A DNA stretch of 64,000 nucleotides from Metapseudomonas resinovorans DSM 21078 (lineage in GTDB: Bacteria > Pseudomonadota > Gammaproteobacteria > Pseudomonadales > Pseudomonadaceae): positions 1-64,000 of the forward strand of contig NZ_AUIE01000026.1 of assembly GCF_000423545.1 (NCBI RefSeq), given 5' to 3'. Every line of letters begins with the position of its first letter. Within the stretch, counting starts at the first letter, position 1. The notes under the pieces were generated by a model that saw nothing but the letters and a program-made list of their open reading frames with translations, was not told where the DNA came from and made no database searches. The translations under genes and the position numbers were made by a program. This document shows positions 1-8,576 of the stretch, in pieces.

Positions 1-22
1 GTAAGCGTCTGGCCAACACACC
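1..22 (+). repeat. IS66 left terminal inverted repeat
   Basis: GTAAGCG followed by a less conserved stretch and then CACACC. It matches the reverse complement of 2339-2360 at 17 of 22 positions. Confidence 0.88.
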
Positions 23-102
23 TCCCCGGTTCTTCCAGCTAGCGGCATGGTGTCCACCTGTTTTTGGTGGACACCATTTCAGCCCCTTGCGGAGGATCTC
101 CC

Positions 103-438
103 GTGCCAGGCCAACGCCGCTCCTATCCCAAATCCTTCAAGGCCCAGGTCGTCGATGAGTGCACCCAGCCCGGTGCCTCGGTTGCCGGCGTGGCCTTGAG
201 CCATGGCCTCAACGCCAATCTCGTGCACAAGTGGATTCGCCGTCAGCAGGCACATCTGCCCGCTGCACCCTCCAGTTTTATTCCGATTCCTCTCGCCCCG
301 AGCCTGCCGGCTACCCCGAGTGCGGCCGACATGGCCATCCAGATCGCCATTCCCCATCGGGCCGGCAAACTGTCGGTGCAGTGGCCGGGCAACGACCCTG
401 AAGGCTGCGCCCGCTTCCTGCGCGAGCTGCTGAAGTGA
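103..438 (+). CDS. tnpA: IS66 family accessory protein TnpA
   Basis: A 111-residue protein of the IS66 TnpA family. It has an N-terminal helix-turn-helix of the transposase-8 type (RRSYPKSFKAQVV, then LNANLVHKWIRRQ), a proline-rich linker and a short C-terminal part ending in ARFLRELLK. It is required together with TnpB for IS66 transposition, probably as a DNA-binding accessory protein. I chose the GTG at 103 because GGAGG at 91-95 lies 7 bases upstream. An in-frame TTG at 64 would add 13 residues but has no ribosome-binding site. The stop overlaps the GTG of tnpB (GTGA), which suggests translational coupling. Confidence 0.85.
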   Translation: MPGQRRSYPKSFKAQVVDECTQPGASVAGVALSHGLNANLVHKWIRRQQAHLPAAPSSFIPIPLAPSLPATPSAADMAIQIAIPHRAGKLSVQWPGNDPEGCARFLRELLK

Positions 439-770
439 TCCGCATTGAGCGCATCTGGCTCGCCACCGAGCCGCTGGACATGCGCGCCGGCACCGAAACA
501 GCGTTGGCCCGGGTGGTTCAGGTATTCGGTGCGGCGCAGCCGCACTGTGCCTACCTGTTCACCAACAAGCGCGCCAATCGGATGAAGGTGCTGGTGCACG
601 ATGGCTTCGGCATCTGGCTGGCTGCTCGGAGGCTGAATAAGGGGCGCTTCGTCTGGTCGGGCAATTGGCAGGGACAGCAGTTGGAACTCAGTCCCGAGCA
701 GTTGCAGGCCCTGGTGGTCGGCCTGCCTTGGCAGCGTCTTGGGCCTGATGCCGAGATCAGGCTCCTGTAG
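435..770 (+). CDS. tnpB: IS66 family accessory protein TnpB
   Basis: A 111-residue protein of the IS66 Orf2/TnpB family. It shows the usual pattern: IWLATEPLDMRAG near the N-terminus, YLFTNKRANRMKVLVHDGFGIWL in the middle and LSPEQLQALVVGLPW near the end. The molecular role is not well defined in the family, but IS66 transposition needs it. It starts at a GTG that overlaps the tnpA stop by 4 bases. The length is normal for the family, and nothing suggests decay. Confidence 0.93.
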   Translation: MIRIERIWLATEPLDMRAGTETALARVVQVFGAAQPHCAYLFTNKRANRMKVLVHDGFGIWLAARRLNKGRFVWSGNWQGQQLELSPEQLQALVVGLPWQRLGPDAEIRLL

Positions 771-833
771 CCGGGGTGCAATTAGGCCAATGGCCTATCG
801 CCGAGGGGGCCAGAAATCCTCACACTCGGCGGC

Positions 834-2345
834 ATGAATCCTGCCGCTTTCGATCATCTGACACCTGAGCAACTGCGCCAACTGGCCGCGCAGTTGAGCC
901 AGCGCGTCGATCATCTGGAGACGCTCAACCAGCGGTTGAACCACGAACTCGCCGTGCTGCGGCGCCACCGCTTCGCCCGCCGCAGCGAGCAGCTCAATGT
1001 CGACCAGCTCAACTTGCTGGACGAGATGATCGATGCCGACATCGCCGCCATCGAGGCAGAGCTTGAGGCGGCCCGACCAGAGCCCGCCAAGCGCGAGCTA
1101 CGGCAGCAGCCCAAGCGAGCGCCGCTGCCGGCCGAACTGCCGCGCACGCTGATACTTCACGAGCCGGACAGCACCCAGTGTGCCTGCGGCTGTCAACTCA
1201 AGCGCATCGGCGAAGACGTCAGCGAGAAGCTCGACTACACCCCGGGCATCTTCACCGTTGAGCGGCATATCCGTGGCAAGTGGGTCTGCGCCAAGTGTGA
1301 AACGCTGATTCAGGCCCCAGTGCCTGCGCAGGTGATCGACAAGGGCATCCCGACTGCCGGGCTACTGGCTCAGGTCATGGTGGCCAAGTTCGCCGATCAC
1401 CTGCCGCTATACCGCCAGGAAAAGATATTCGCCCGCGCCGGCCTGGCCATCGCGCGCTCCACGCTGGCGCAATGGGTCGGCGCTTGCGGCGTCCAGCTGC
1501 AACCCCTGGTCGATGCGCTGCGCGACTGCCTGCTTCAGCAGGACGTCATCCTCGCCGACGAAACCCCAGTGCAGATGCTCGCCCCGGGTACGAAGAAGAC
1601 CCAGCGGGCTTACGTCTGGGCCTATGCACCCAGCCCCTTTGCCGACCTCAAGGCCGTGGTCTACGACTTCAGGCCGAGCCGGGCCGGCGAGCACGCGCGC
1701 AGCTTCCTGGGAGACTGGCAAGGCAAACTGGTCTGCGACGACTTCGCCGGCTACAAGGCCAGCTTCGAGCAAGGCGTGACCGAGATCGGCTGCATGGCCC
1801 ATGCCCGGCGCAAGTTCTTCGACCTGCATGCCGCCAACCAGAGCCAACTGGCTGAGCAGGCCCTCCAGTACATCGGCCAACTGTACGAGGTGGAGCGCGA
1901 GGGGCGAGAGCTGCTCGCCGAACAGCGTCGGCAACTGCGCCAGGACAAAGCTAGGCCGATCATCGATGGCCTGCATAGCTGGATGCTTGGGCAGCGGCAG
2001 AAGGTGCCGGAAGGCAGCGCGATCGCCAAGGCACTCGACTACAGCCTCAAGCGCTGGGCGGCGTTGGTGCGCTACCTGGATGACGGCAACCTGCCCATTG
2101 ACAACAACTGGATCGAGAACCAGATCCGCCCCTGGGCCTTGGGGCGCTCCAACTGGCTGTTTGCCGGCTCGCTACGCAGTGGCCAGCGTGGCGCAGCCTT
2201 GATGACGCTGATCCAGTCAGCCCGCCTGAACGGACACGATCCGTACGCCTACCTGAAGGACGTGCTCATGCGCCTGCCGACGCAGAAGGCCAGCGCCCTG
2301 ACCGAGCTGCTGCCGCATAACTGGGTACCCGCCGGCAAGGTGTGA
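834..2345 (+). CDS. tnpC: IS66 family DDE transposase TnpC
   Basis: The 503-residue catalytic transposase of IS66. It has an N-terminal coiled coil with heptad Leu (residues about 10-45), a zinc-binding region with CACGC and CAKC (about 115-155), and a DDE domain. The likely catalytic residues are the Asp in LADETPV (about 241), the Asp in VCDDFAGY (about 303) and the Glu in DNNWIENQIRP (about 428). The C-terminal extension ends with the typical LTELLPHNW. The frame is uninterrupted and of family length, so it looks functional. Its last codons lie within the right inverted repeat. About 60 bases separate it from tnpB. Confidence 0.95.
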   Translation: MNPAAFDHLTPEQLRQLAAQLSQRVDHLETLNQRLNHELAVLRRHRFARRSEQLNVDQLNLLDEMIDADIAAIEAELEAARPEPAKRELRQQPKRAPLPAELPRTLILHEPDSTQCACGCQLKRIGEDVSEKLDYTPGIFTVERHIRGKWVCAKCETLIQAPVPAQVIDKGIPTAGLLAQVMVAKFADHLPLYRQEKIFARAGLAIARSTLAQWVGACGVQLQPLVDALRDCLLQQDVILADETPVQMLAPGTKKTQRAYVWAYAPSPFADLKAVVYDFRPSRAGEHARSFLGDWQGKLVCDDFAGYKASFEQGVTEIGCMAHARRKFFDLHAANQSQLAEQALQYIGQLYEVEREGRELLAEQRRQLRQDKARPIIDGLHSWMLGQRQKVPEGSAIAKALDYSLKRWAALVRYLDDGNLPIDNNWIENQIRPWALGRSNWLFAGSLRSGQRGAALMTLIQSARLNGHDPYAYLKDVLMRLPTQKASALTELLPHNWVPAGKV

Positions 2346-2360
2346 TGCCCGTTCGCTTAC
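2339..2360 (-). repeat. IS66 right terminal inverted repeat
   Basis: It ends in CGCTTAC at 2360 and pairs with 1-22 (17 of 22 identical). It contains the tnpC stop codon at 2343-2345. Confidence 0.88.
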
Positions 2361-2498
2361 AGTGAAAGACGGAATCGCGATACCGAGCAGCACTGCCAAG
2401 ACCGCCAGAGTGACCATCAGCTCAATCAGGGTGAAGCCGGCAGAGCCGCGTATCCCAGCGGCTCTGCCGTCATCCAGTCCCAAAGCTAAACGACTCAT
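2361..2498 (-). pseudogene. FimT/FimU-like type IV pseudopilin, cut by IS66
   Basis: Only the first 46 codons of this gene remain in the window. They encode a prepilin N-terminus: a 21-residue leader ending in Gly, then FTLIELMVTLAVLAVLLGIA and PSFT. That is the cleavage site, Glu+5 and hydrophobic helix of the GspH/FimT family. The ATG at 2498-2496 overlaps the pilY1 stop (ATGA), so this was the last or next gene of the minor-pilin operon. The IS66 right end joins directly at 2360/2361. The frame then runs into the IS and stops at 2217, giving a 93-residue chimera with no globular pilin domain. The rest of the gene should lie left of the window. Confidence 0.9.
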
Positions 2499-5400
2499 TC
2501 TCTGTCGATGCTCCAGTAAACCCGGCCCTTGGGTTGTGTCACTGAGGAGAACTCGGGATCTGGCTCGAAGCACTCGAGGGTGCAAACGAACGGCAATTCC
2601 GTACCATCATCCAGCCTAACTTTACCCGCCACTGGAGAAGGCGAAAGCCCGCCGCCGTCGAGAACGACGAACCGGTCGCCATCAAGGCCAGAAGCATCCT
2701 TATAGGCGATGTTGTAAGCCCGGTTGGTGCCCAGACCGGAACAGGCATTCGGATCCGGCGGGGTCGGTTGATGGGTATTGAAGACGATTCGGCCGAAAAC
2801 CGTCACTGCCGAAGTCACTACCTGTTCGGATGCCTCCAGGCCAAGGTACCAGCCCTTGGGCTTGGCATTCAGCTGCTCCTGGGTCGGAGTGGAATCGCCG
2901 GATAGCGCCAGCAGGGAATCGAGACACATGAAGTCTTCCCCGTCATCCGAACAGGTGTCATCAGTGCTAAGCCAGTCTGATTCGGTAGGCCTATCCTTGA
3001 AATTGAAGAAGTAATTGGTAACCCCCGCGGTTGCAGTGAAGGTACTCAACGGCTTCTCCCGGTCGCCGGAGCCAATCTGGAGCAGATAGCCATCACTGGC
3101 AACCACCACCTCAGGGGCGAACATGAATTTCCGGTTGCTAGAGCAACTTCCCTCATCCGCACAGCCGAACGAGGCAATCCGGGTGATATCCCAATCGTCC
3201 GGCTCGTCATTGCCGATGGTTATGCGGTAGACATTGCCTCCGACATCGGCAGCATAGGCATATTTCGCCAATCCCGAACTGTCGGGCACTACAGTGATAT
3301 CTCCGACCACACCACGCTTGGTATCCAGTACCGCCAGCACGACTCCGGTATTGGCATCCAACACGTAGATCTTGTTGCCCTTGCTGGAGGAGGTACAGGA
3401 GTGATTGACCGTGCCGTTATCGGTATCCTCGCAGTTGTCATACCCCCCCCCCATGATAAGCATCGGCGAGTTGCCGGCCCCATAACCCGCAGCCTTCAAC
3501 ACCACTGCCGAGGACCAGGTCTGCCCAATGCCGCTCATCTGACTGGTGCAGCCATCATCGTTCGCAAGGTTCGGGCAGCCAACCTTCCATTTCAGCGAGG
3601 GGCTGGCCGGGGTGGTGACATCGAATGCATAGAGGGCCCGTCCACCGCGGCGCATGCCGGCATAGATATAGGTCTTCTGAGTAGCGTCGATGGTGCCGCG
3701 AAATGCCGTGATGGGACCGTCGATACCATAGCTCTTCGGCTGGCCGCCCGTACTGCCCTGGAAGCTGATGGTCGGGGACTCCGCACGCAACCGACTCAGC
3801 TTGTCGTAGAACTCCGGCGGGACGAAGGACCACAGCTCGCCACCCGCCGCAACGGAGCCGATGCTATCGGTCCGATTGCCGTTGATCGCCCGGAATACAC
3901 CATCGTTGCCGCCATAGAAGACTACGACCTGCGGTGAATCGGTCGTGCCGTAGTCAATTGCCACCGGGCGCGAATGCACCACATCGCCGTGGGCGGACTG
4001 GCGCTTTTCGGCGGTTGTGACCTGATCCTGGTCTTCGTCGTTGACGTCCAGGCCACGCGCCCAATCGATCAGATTGGTCCGTTCAGCGTCGGCGACGCCG
4101 AGCAGGGACGAGGTGATGTCCGTGTTTGTGGTGGCAAAGTTGGTGAGCTGAGTGCATGAGGCGAAAGACGGATTGCACGTGTAGACCGTCCGGCTAGCAC
4201 CGCTGCGCAGCAGGTAACCCTGTCCGCCCTTCTCGACCACGTTGCCGTCCGGCGTATTCGAGATGTCGGAATTAGCCACCGTCAGGCAGGCGCCCTGCGG
4301 CTTGTTCTGCCAGTAGGTATCGAGGCTCGTGGGCGTCCAGAAGCTACGGGCGCACTCAGTGATGAAGTTGGTCGAACTGTTGATTGCTGCGTTGCCAGCT
4401 GCGTCCTGCAGCCTCAGGGCGCCATTGCTGAGCCCCAGCTTATATTGCTTGAGATTACCGACCCAGCGCGGCCCAAGGTTTTCGTCGGGGCGGAACATCC
4501 CGATGAAGACCTGGTTCAGGTAGGTTCCTTGGGTGTTCACGCTCACCGGCAAGCTAACCGAGGCGAAGGCACTGTTCACCGACTGGATCTCGGAAAGCGC
4601 TGTCTTCAGTGCGTCGGCGATTTCGCTACCAGTGCTGGTCACGTCGAAGTACTTGCCACCGCTGACGCTCGCCATACTCTTGAGCAGCGCCGTCCAGCCT
4701 GGCCCCTGGCCAGTGGTCACCTTGTTGACGTCGATTGTGTAGGTGACGATGCCGTGGTCACTGGACTTCATGAAGCGCGCCCACTCATCCGCCACATTGT
4801 CCTGCGAACCACTGGGCGAAATAGGGATGGTGGTCGTCCTGCCCCCAGCCGCCGCCAAGGCTGACGTGCCGGCGGTAATGTCGGCGTTGTTGTCCTGGGC
4901 CGCCCCATTACTGATGTAGATGATGAAGTTCTTGGCGCATCCAGAGGCTATCGGCGTGTTGTACACCGTCGAATTCTTCGCAGCCAGGGCATTGCCAGCG
5001 AGAGCATAGACCGCGTTCGACGCAGTGGTACCCGAGGCGTTTCCGGTGTAATCCGTCTTCGTCTTGCCATTGCCCGCGTGAGGCGCTCCGGCGGAGAAGT
5101 ACTGGTAGGCCTCCCACATGGCCAGGCCGACCTTGCCACCATTCGACTTGTCGTCTGTGATATCCAGGCTTTGCACGAGCTGCTGGTACTTGGTTTTGTT
5201 GCTGCTATCCAGCAAGCGAATGGCGGCGCGCACATAAGCACCATCCGTGTTGGAGTTGCCCTGCCCGGTTTCCGTGAACATCATCAGGCCAAGGCGAAAC
5301 TTGTTGGCATCCAGGCCACCCAGCACGGTGCTCAGCGCAGCCATTTCATTAGTGAAGGCGTTGTTCCAGTTCGCGGTGTTGTCCAACACAATCAGCACAT

Positions 5401-5521
5401 TCGGCACATCGTTGTCGCTGGGTGTAGTACCCACGAACAGGTCAATGTCCTCCGCCTGGACGGGCAAGCAGAACGACAGGGCCGACGCCGCCAAAATTCC
5501 TTTCAAGAACCCCGTTCTCAT
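2495..5521 (-). CDS. pilY1: Type IV pilus tip adhesin/assembly protein PilY1
   Basis: A 1,008-residue secreted protein of the PilC/PilY1 family. It caps the minor-pilin complex and serves in pilus assembly, adhesion and surface sensing. The start at 5521 is chosen because AGGAG lies just upstream and the product then begins with a signal peptide (MRTGFLKGILAASALSF, cleavage near VQAED). The N-terminal von Willebrand A-like domain has its metal-site strand as VLIVLDNTANWNN (about residues 36-48), with D-N-T-A-N where D-x-S-x-S is usual. The C-terminal half is the PilC-type beta-propeller; an acidic calcium-loop-like segment DVNDEDQDQ lies at about 491-499, followed by HGDVVHSRPV. The gene is 25 bp downstream of pilX and overlaps the broken pseudopilin gene. 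Confidence 0.93.
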   Translation of the reverse strand: MRTGFLKGILAASALSFCLPVQAEDIDLFVGTTPSDNDVPNVLIVLDNTANWNNAFTNEMAALSTVLGGLDANKFRLGLMMFTETGQGNSNTDGAYVRAAIRLLDSSNKTKYQQLVQSLDITDDKSNGGKVGLAMWEAYQYFSAGAPHAGNGKTKTDYTGNASGTTASNAVYALAGNALAAKNSTVYNTPIASGCAKNFIIYISNGAAQDNNADITAGTSALAAAGGRTTTIPISPSGSQDNVADEWARFMKSSDHGIVTYTIDVNKVTTGQGPGWTALLKSMASVSGGKYFDVTSTGSEIADALKTALSEIQSVNSAFASVSLPVSVNTQGTYLNQVFIGMFRPDENLGPRWVGNLKQYKLGLSNGALRLQDAAGNAAINSSTNFITECARSFWTPTSLDTYWQNKPQGACLTVANSDISNTPDGNVVEKGGQGYLLRSGASRTVYTCNPSFASCTQLTNFATTNTDITSSLLGVADAERTNLIDWARGLDVNDEDQDQVTTAEKRQSAHGDVVHSRPVAIDYGTTDSPQVVVFYGGNDGVFRAINGNRTDSIGSVAAGGELWSFVPPEFYDKLSRLRAESPTISFQGSTGGQPKSYGIDGPITAFRGTIDATQKTYIYAGMRRGGRALYAFDVTTPASPSLKWKVGCPNLANDDGCTSQMSGIGQTWSSAVVLKAAGYGAGNSPMLIMGGGYDNCEDTDNGTVNHSCTSSSKGNKIYVLDANTGVVLAVLDTKRGVVGDITVVPDSSGLAKYAYAADVGGNVYRITIGNDEPDDWDITRIASFGCADEGSCSSNRKFMFAPEVVVASDGYLLQIGSGDREKPLSTFTATAGVTNYFFNFKDRPTESDWLSTDDTCSDDGEDFMCLDSLLALSGDSTPTQEQLNAKPKGWYLGLEASEQVVTSAVTVFGRIVFNTHQPTPPDPNACSGLGTNRAYNIAYKDASGLDGDRFVVLDGGGLSPSPVAGKVRLDDGTELPFVCTLECFEPDPEFSSVTQPKGRVYWSIDRE

Positions 5522-5546
5522 ACCGCTCTCCTGAAACAGCATTCGG

Positions 5547-6044
5547 TTACGGACACACGCTTTCCTTCTCGATTTCCGACAGCAACACCCGCACGCCGGA
5601 CCGCACGCGCGCGGATGCACCGCTGACTGGATCGGAGACTGTCGCCACCAACTCCCAGACCGTGCTCCATTGCGAATCTGGCGGTTCCACCCCAGCGCGC
5701 AAGCCACTGAGCTGCTCCTCGGTCACGACAGGAAGCTCGGTTTCGCTCATGCAGACTGGGGTAGCGATGTCCACTGTGTAGTCGGCGGTACCGTCATTGT
5801 TGATGTCCACGTTAATCGACTCGGCCGTCGGCGCATCGGTGAAGGGCGAACTCACAACCTGTTCGATTGCGACGTTGGCGGCGGCCAGCGCCTCGTCTCG
5901 AGCCTGCATATTCCCAACCGATTTGAGGCTGCTGCCACTCATGGTGAACGCACTGCCCACCAGAAGGGTGAGCATCAGCAGCATGATCAGTCCGACGACG
6001 AGCGTCGCGCCTTGTTGATCACGGTGCGCAGCCCTCATGATCAT
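5547..6044 (-). CDS. pilX: Minor type IV pilin PilX
   Basis: A 165-residue PilX family protein. It has a short leader ending in QQG, then ATLVVGLIMLLMLTLLVGS as the pilin helix. Position +5 after the predicted cleavage is Val, not the Glu of most pilins, which resembles tip pseudopilins of the GspK type. PilX with PilV, PilW, PilE and a FimU/FimT protein forms the complex that primes pilus assembly and presents PilY1. The ATG at 6044 overlaps the pilW stop (ATGA). A second ATG at 6038 is possible. Two cysteines (VCMSE and the C-terminal VCP) could form a disulfide. Confidence 0.88.
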   Translation of the reverse strand: MIMRAAHRDQQGATLVVGLIMLLMLTLLVGSAFTMSGSSLKSVGNMQARDEALAAANVAIEQVVSSPFTDAPTAESINVDINNDGTADYTVDIATPVCMSETELPVVTEEQLSGLRAGVEPPDSQWSTVWELVATVSDPVSGASARVRSGVRVLLSEIEKESVCP

Positions 6045-7186
6045 GGTGTTTCCCTCCGTCCCGAGACGTTGACCAGGCGAGCAGTGGTTGAATAGACGTG
6101 ACGTTTGTAGTTGCTACCGACGATCTCCGCCGCCGGATCGGCCGCTCCCAAGGCGTAGCTCTTGCTGTCGCTGAAACCCAGCGAAGGCTGAACGCCACGG
6201 ACCAGCAGGAAGACCTTGACCGCGACCACGTCAATGAGCTGTTCTACTGAGCAACCTGCTGCCGGGCAACGCACGAACTCGCCGTCCGCGGTCCCGTTGC
6301 CCCGATTGATCGGTCGCGAACGATCAACGTCGCCCTGGGCATTCAGGGCGAAATTGATCGCTTCGCTGTAATTATTGGCCACGCCACCATCGCCGACGCT
6401 GTCGATGCCCAACTCAACCCGGAAGCCCTCGATGCCTTCGATCAGCGCTTCCCCTGCACCCGGCATAGCTCCCGAACCGAAAGTCGAACGCATGAGCGTC
6501 GGTATGCCATCCCCGGCGGTAACCGAATAATCGCGGATGTAATAGAGATTGGAGACGAACCTGCGCTTGTCCGATAGCGTGGCGCAGTCCCTATTCCTCA
6601 AGGTGAAGCCACTGGTGCCCAGCACGTAGCGGACCGCGTCATCCGCGCAGAAGGAGGGCTGGAAGTAGAGCTTTCCAGATTGCTCGGCCTCGCAGTTGCC
6701 GACTCCGGGACGACAAGTTTCAGCATGCCGCACCACGAGAACATCAGTATTGGCCTTCTTGTTGGTGACTATTCCAGAGCAGCCAGGCGGCACGCCGTCA
6801 TACACCTGCACGGAGATGCCCAAAAGATTCGCGTTATCGGCGGCGGTCCAGGAACACGGCTCTGGTACCGAGTCGGGAACGTCGGTAGGCACTGCGCTGC
6901 TGCTCAGGTCATCGAACTCGGGAACATAGCCACTCCAGAATCCTGCATGAGCCAGATCCTCTTGGAGCAATTGCAACGCAAAACGGCCATTCTCAATCTG
7001 CGCGTTAGTTTTGGCCATTTCATCGTTGGTCCTCGACACGTCCAGGAAAAGCGTCAGGACCGCCGCCATTATCAGTAGGCTGATGACGGCCGCGATCATC
7101 AGCTCGACCAGGCTAAATCCCGACTGTCGTAGGCGGCCACAAGTTCCGGATGCGAGGCCGCGAAAAGCGGTGTTCATGTCATTCAT
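6041..7186 (-). CDS. pilW: Minor type IV pilin PilW
   Basis: A 381-residue PilW family minor pilin. The prepilin peptidase site is QSG/FSLVELM after a 23-residue leader, followed by the hydrophobic helix AAVISLLIMAAVLTLFL. The large C-terminal part contains several Cys pairs and is typical of the long PilW/GspJ-like proteins. It acts in the periplasm and inner membrane as part of the pilus initiation complex. The start at 7186 was chosen because it overlaps the pilV stop (ATGA). The same frame is open 14 codons further upstream, inside pilV. Confidence 0.9.
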   Translation of the reverse strand: MNDMNTAFRGLASGTCGRLRQSGFSLVELMIAAVISLLIMAAVLTLFLDVSRTNDEMAKTNAQIENGRFALQLLQEDLAHAGFWSGYVPEFDDLSSSAVPTDVPDSVPEPCSWTAADNANLLGISVQVYDGVPPGCSGIVTNKKANTDVLVVRHAETCRPGVGNCEAEQSGKLYFQPSFCADDAVRYVLGTSGFTLRNRDCATLSDKRRFVSNLYYIRDYSVTAGDGIPTLMRSTFGSGAMPGAGEALIEGIEGFRVELGIDSVGDGGVANNYSEAINFALNAQGDVDRSRPINRGNGTADGEFVRCPAAGCSVEQLIDVVAVKVFLLVRGVQPSLGFSDSKSYALGAADPAAEIVGSNYKRHVYSTTARLVNVSGRRETP

Positions 7187-7755
7187 AGGTTCGCGACACG
7201 CACAATGGTGGTTACCACACGTCGACAAAGGTCATTCGCACAAGCGGACCCGGTTACGCCGTTATAACTGTTAGCTCCGCACGCTACACCTGACGGTGGA
7301 GCCGAGATTGGCGTAAGCCCTTGCCAGGCAACGGTGACCAGATACTGATTGCTACCTATAGACTCCACGCAGCCCCTTGCCCCTACCATCGCACCGACCC
7401 TGGCCGTACCGCTGGTCTCCGTCACGCCTTGCAAGGTATTGCACCACTCGCTGATGTCCCGGTCTCTAGGGGACGAACTCGACGTCACGCTTGCGCAGGT
7501 CATTCCAGCGCCCAGGGGAGATGTCGTTCCGGTGACATAACTGACTGCCGCGTTGCGATTGGCAGCAATGCGGTTTGCCATATCATCAAGCAGTAGCAAG
7601 GCCTGGGCACGCTGATACGCCTCCATTTCGGACTGCTGCAGCCGGGCCTGAAGGCCCGCCATACCCAGCAGCCCGATGGACAGGATGAGGATAGTGACCA
7701 GCACCTCGATAAGGGTCAGGCCACGCTGCGGGGTCACCGACAATGAAGGATTCAT
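7183..7755 (-). CDS. pilV: Minor type IV pilin PilV
   Basis: A 190-residue PilV (GspI-like) minor pilin. The leader MNPSLSVTPQRG is followed by LTLIEVLVTILILSIGLLGM and the family signature GLQARLQQSEMEAYQRAQALLLL. The middle segment on dynamic membrane helices (DDMANRIAANR) is also typical. Its ATG lies 5 bases after the pilE stop, and its stop overlaps pilW, so the genes are translationally coupled. It works with PilW, PilX, PilE and a FimU/FimT partner in pilus priming. Confidence 0.9.
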   Translation of the reverse strand: MNPSLSVTPQRGLTLIEVLVTILILSIGLLGMAGLQARLQQSEMEAYQRAQALLLLDDMANRIAANRNAAVSYVTGTTSPLGAGMTCASVTSSSSPRDRDISEWCNTLQGVTETSGTARVGAMVGARGCVESIGSNQYLVTVAWQGLTPISAPPSGVACGANSYNGVTGSACANDLCRRVVTTIVRVANL

Positions 7756-7760
7756 TGCAC

Positions 7761-8144
7761 CTACCACTTGGCCGGAGGGTTCTTGACTCCCTCATTATTG
7801 AGGGTCAAGTTTCCATCACTCGCCTGCGACCCAGCCGCCGTGAAGGTGATGGTGAAGCTGGGGACGGAACCGGCGCCCAGAGTGATGCTATCGGTGTACT
7901 TGCCGACCAGGTCGCTCTCAAGGCTATAGCCCAGTTGCTCCTTGGTCGCATACGTACGATTGGCGAGGAAGTACTGCTGCTGGCGATTGGCGATATCCAT
8001 CATCTGCGCCTGTGCAGCCGCACGATTACCGCGAATCACATACTGCTGGTAACTCGGATAGGCGATTGCTGCAAGGATGCCGACTATCGCCACCGTGATC
8101 ATGAGTTCTATGAGGGTAAAGCCCCGCTGCTTCGTTCTGCCCAC
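7761..8144 (-). CDS. pilE: Minor type IV pilin PilE
   Basis: A 127-residue pilin-like protein: leader VGRTKQRG, then [20 protein letters not shown] and [20 protein letters not shown], the conserved start of the PilE/type IV pilin family. I place the start at a GTG (8144) because AGAAGG lies 9 bases upstream and the leader is then of normal length; the frame stays open further upstream by chance. It is the first gene of the operon here, whereas in P. aeruginosa pilE is the last one. No Cys pair is present at the C-terminus, which ends in NPPAKW. Confidence 0.87.
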   Translation of the reverse strand: MGRTKQRGFTLIELMITVAIVGILAAIAYPSYQQYVIRGNRAAAQAQMMDIANRQQQYFLANRTYATKEQLGYSLESDLVGKYTDSITLGAGSVPSFTITFTAAGSQASDGNLTLNNEGVKNPPAKW

Positions 8145-8576
8145 CGAGTCACCTTCTTGGGTTGACGACCAGAGTAGTGCCTGATTCGACTGCTTAATCC
8201 CTGATTCAGCTGAAATCCCTTCAGTTGCCGCCATTGTCCATCCTCCGACTGCTGTCGCAACTTCACCCGATTCTCGTCTCAGTTTCAGTGCGCACAACGG
8301 GTATCAGCCACCGACAGTGTAACGCGCGCTTTACACATGCATTCCTAGGACATCTATACACACAGCATGCGTCATTCCTTTGTAGCGCGAAGTGATCTGC
8401 CGCCAATTTCCGGAGTTTTCCCTAATTCACCGTCGACCTGGTGATCTTGAGAAATCCCTTCAATTCCAGAAGCTTACAGGCCAGGCCTGATTCCGGTCCT
8501 TTTGTCGGCGACGGGCGGACAAAGGTCAGGGACGACAGGCCGATATCTCCTGAATTCTCAAGAAGGCAAGGATGCC
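8145..8576. other. Divergent intergenic region between pilE operon and fimT
   Basis: 432 bases without a supported gene, clearly less GC-rich than the neighbouring genes. It must hold the promoters of the pilE-pilV-pilW-pilX-pilY1 operon (leftward) and of fimT (rightward). I could not assign either promoter with confidence; a TATAGA-like hexamer on the minus strand near 8353-8358 is one possibility. The 12-mer GAAATCCCTTCA occurs twice in the same orientation, at 8212-8223 and 8451-8462. Confidence 0.6.

Larger units (their letters stand above)
1..2360 (+). mobile_element. Complete IS66-family insertion sequence
   Basis: The element starts at the first base of the window with GTAAGCG and ends at 2360 with CGCTTAC. 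The outer 22 bp of the two ends match as inverted repeats at 17 of 22 positions. Inside are the three genes of a classical IS66 element (tnpA, tnpB, tnpC), all apparently full length. IS66 elements usually duplicate 8 bp of target; the right-hand copy would be AGTGAAAG at 2361-2368, but the left copy lies outside the window. The element sits inside a type IV pseudopilin gene. Intact ends and open frames suggest a recent and possibly still mobile copy. Confidence 0.95.
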
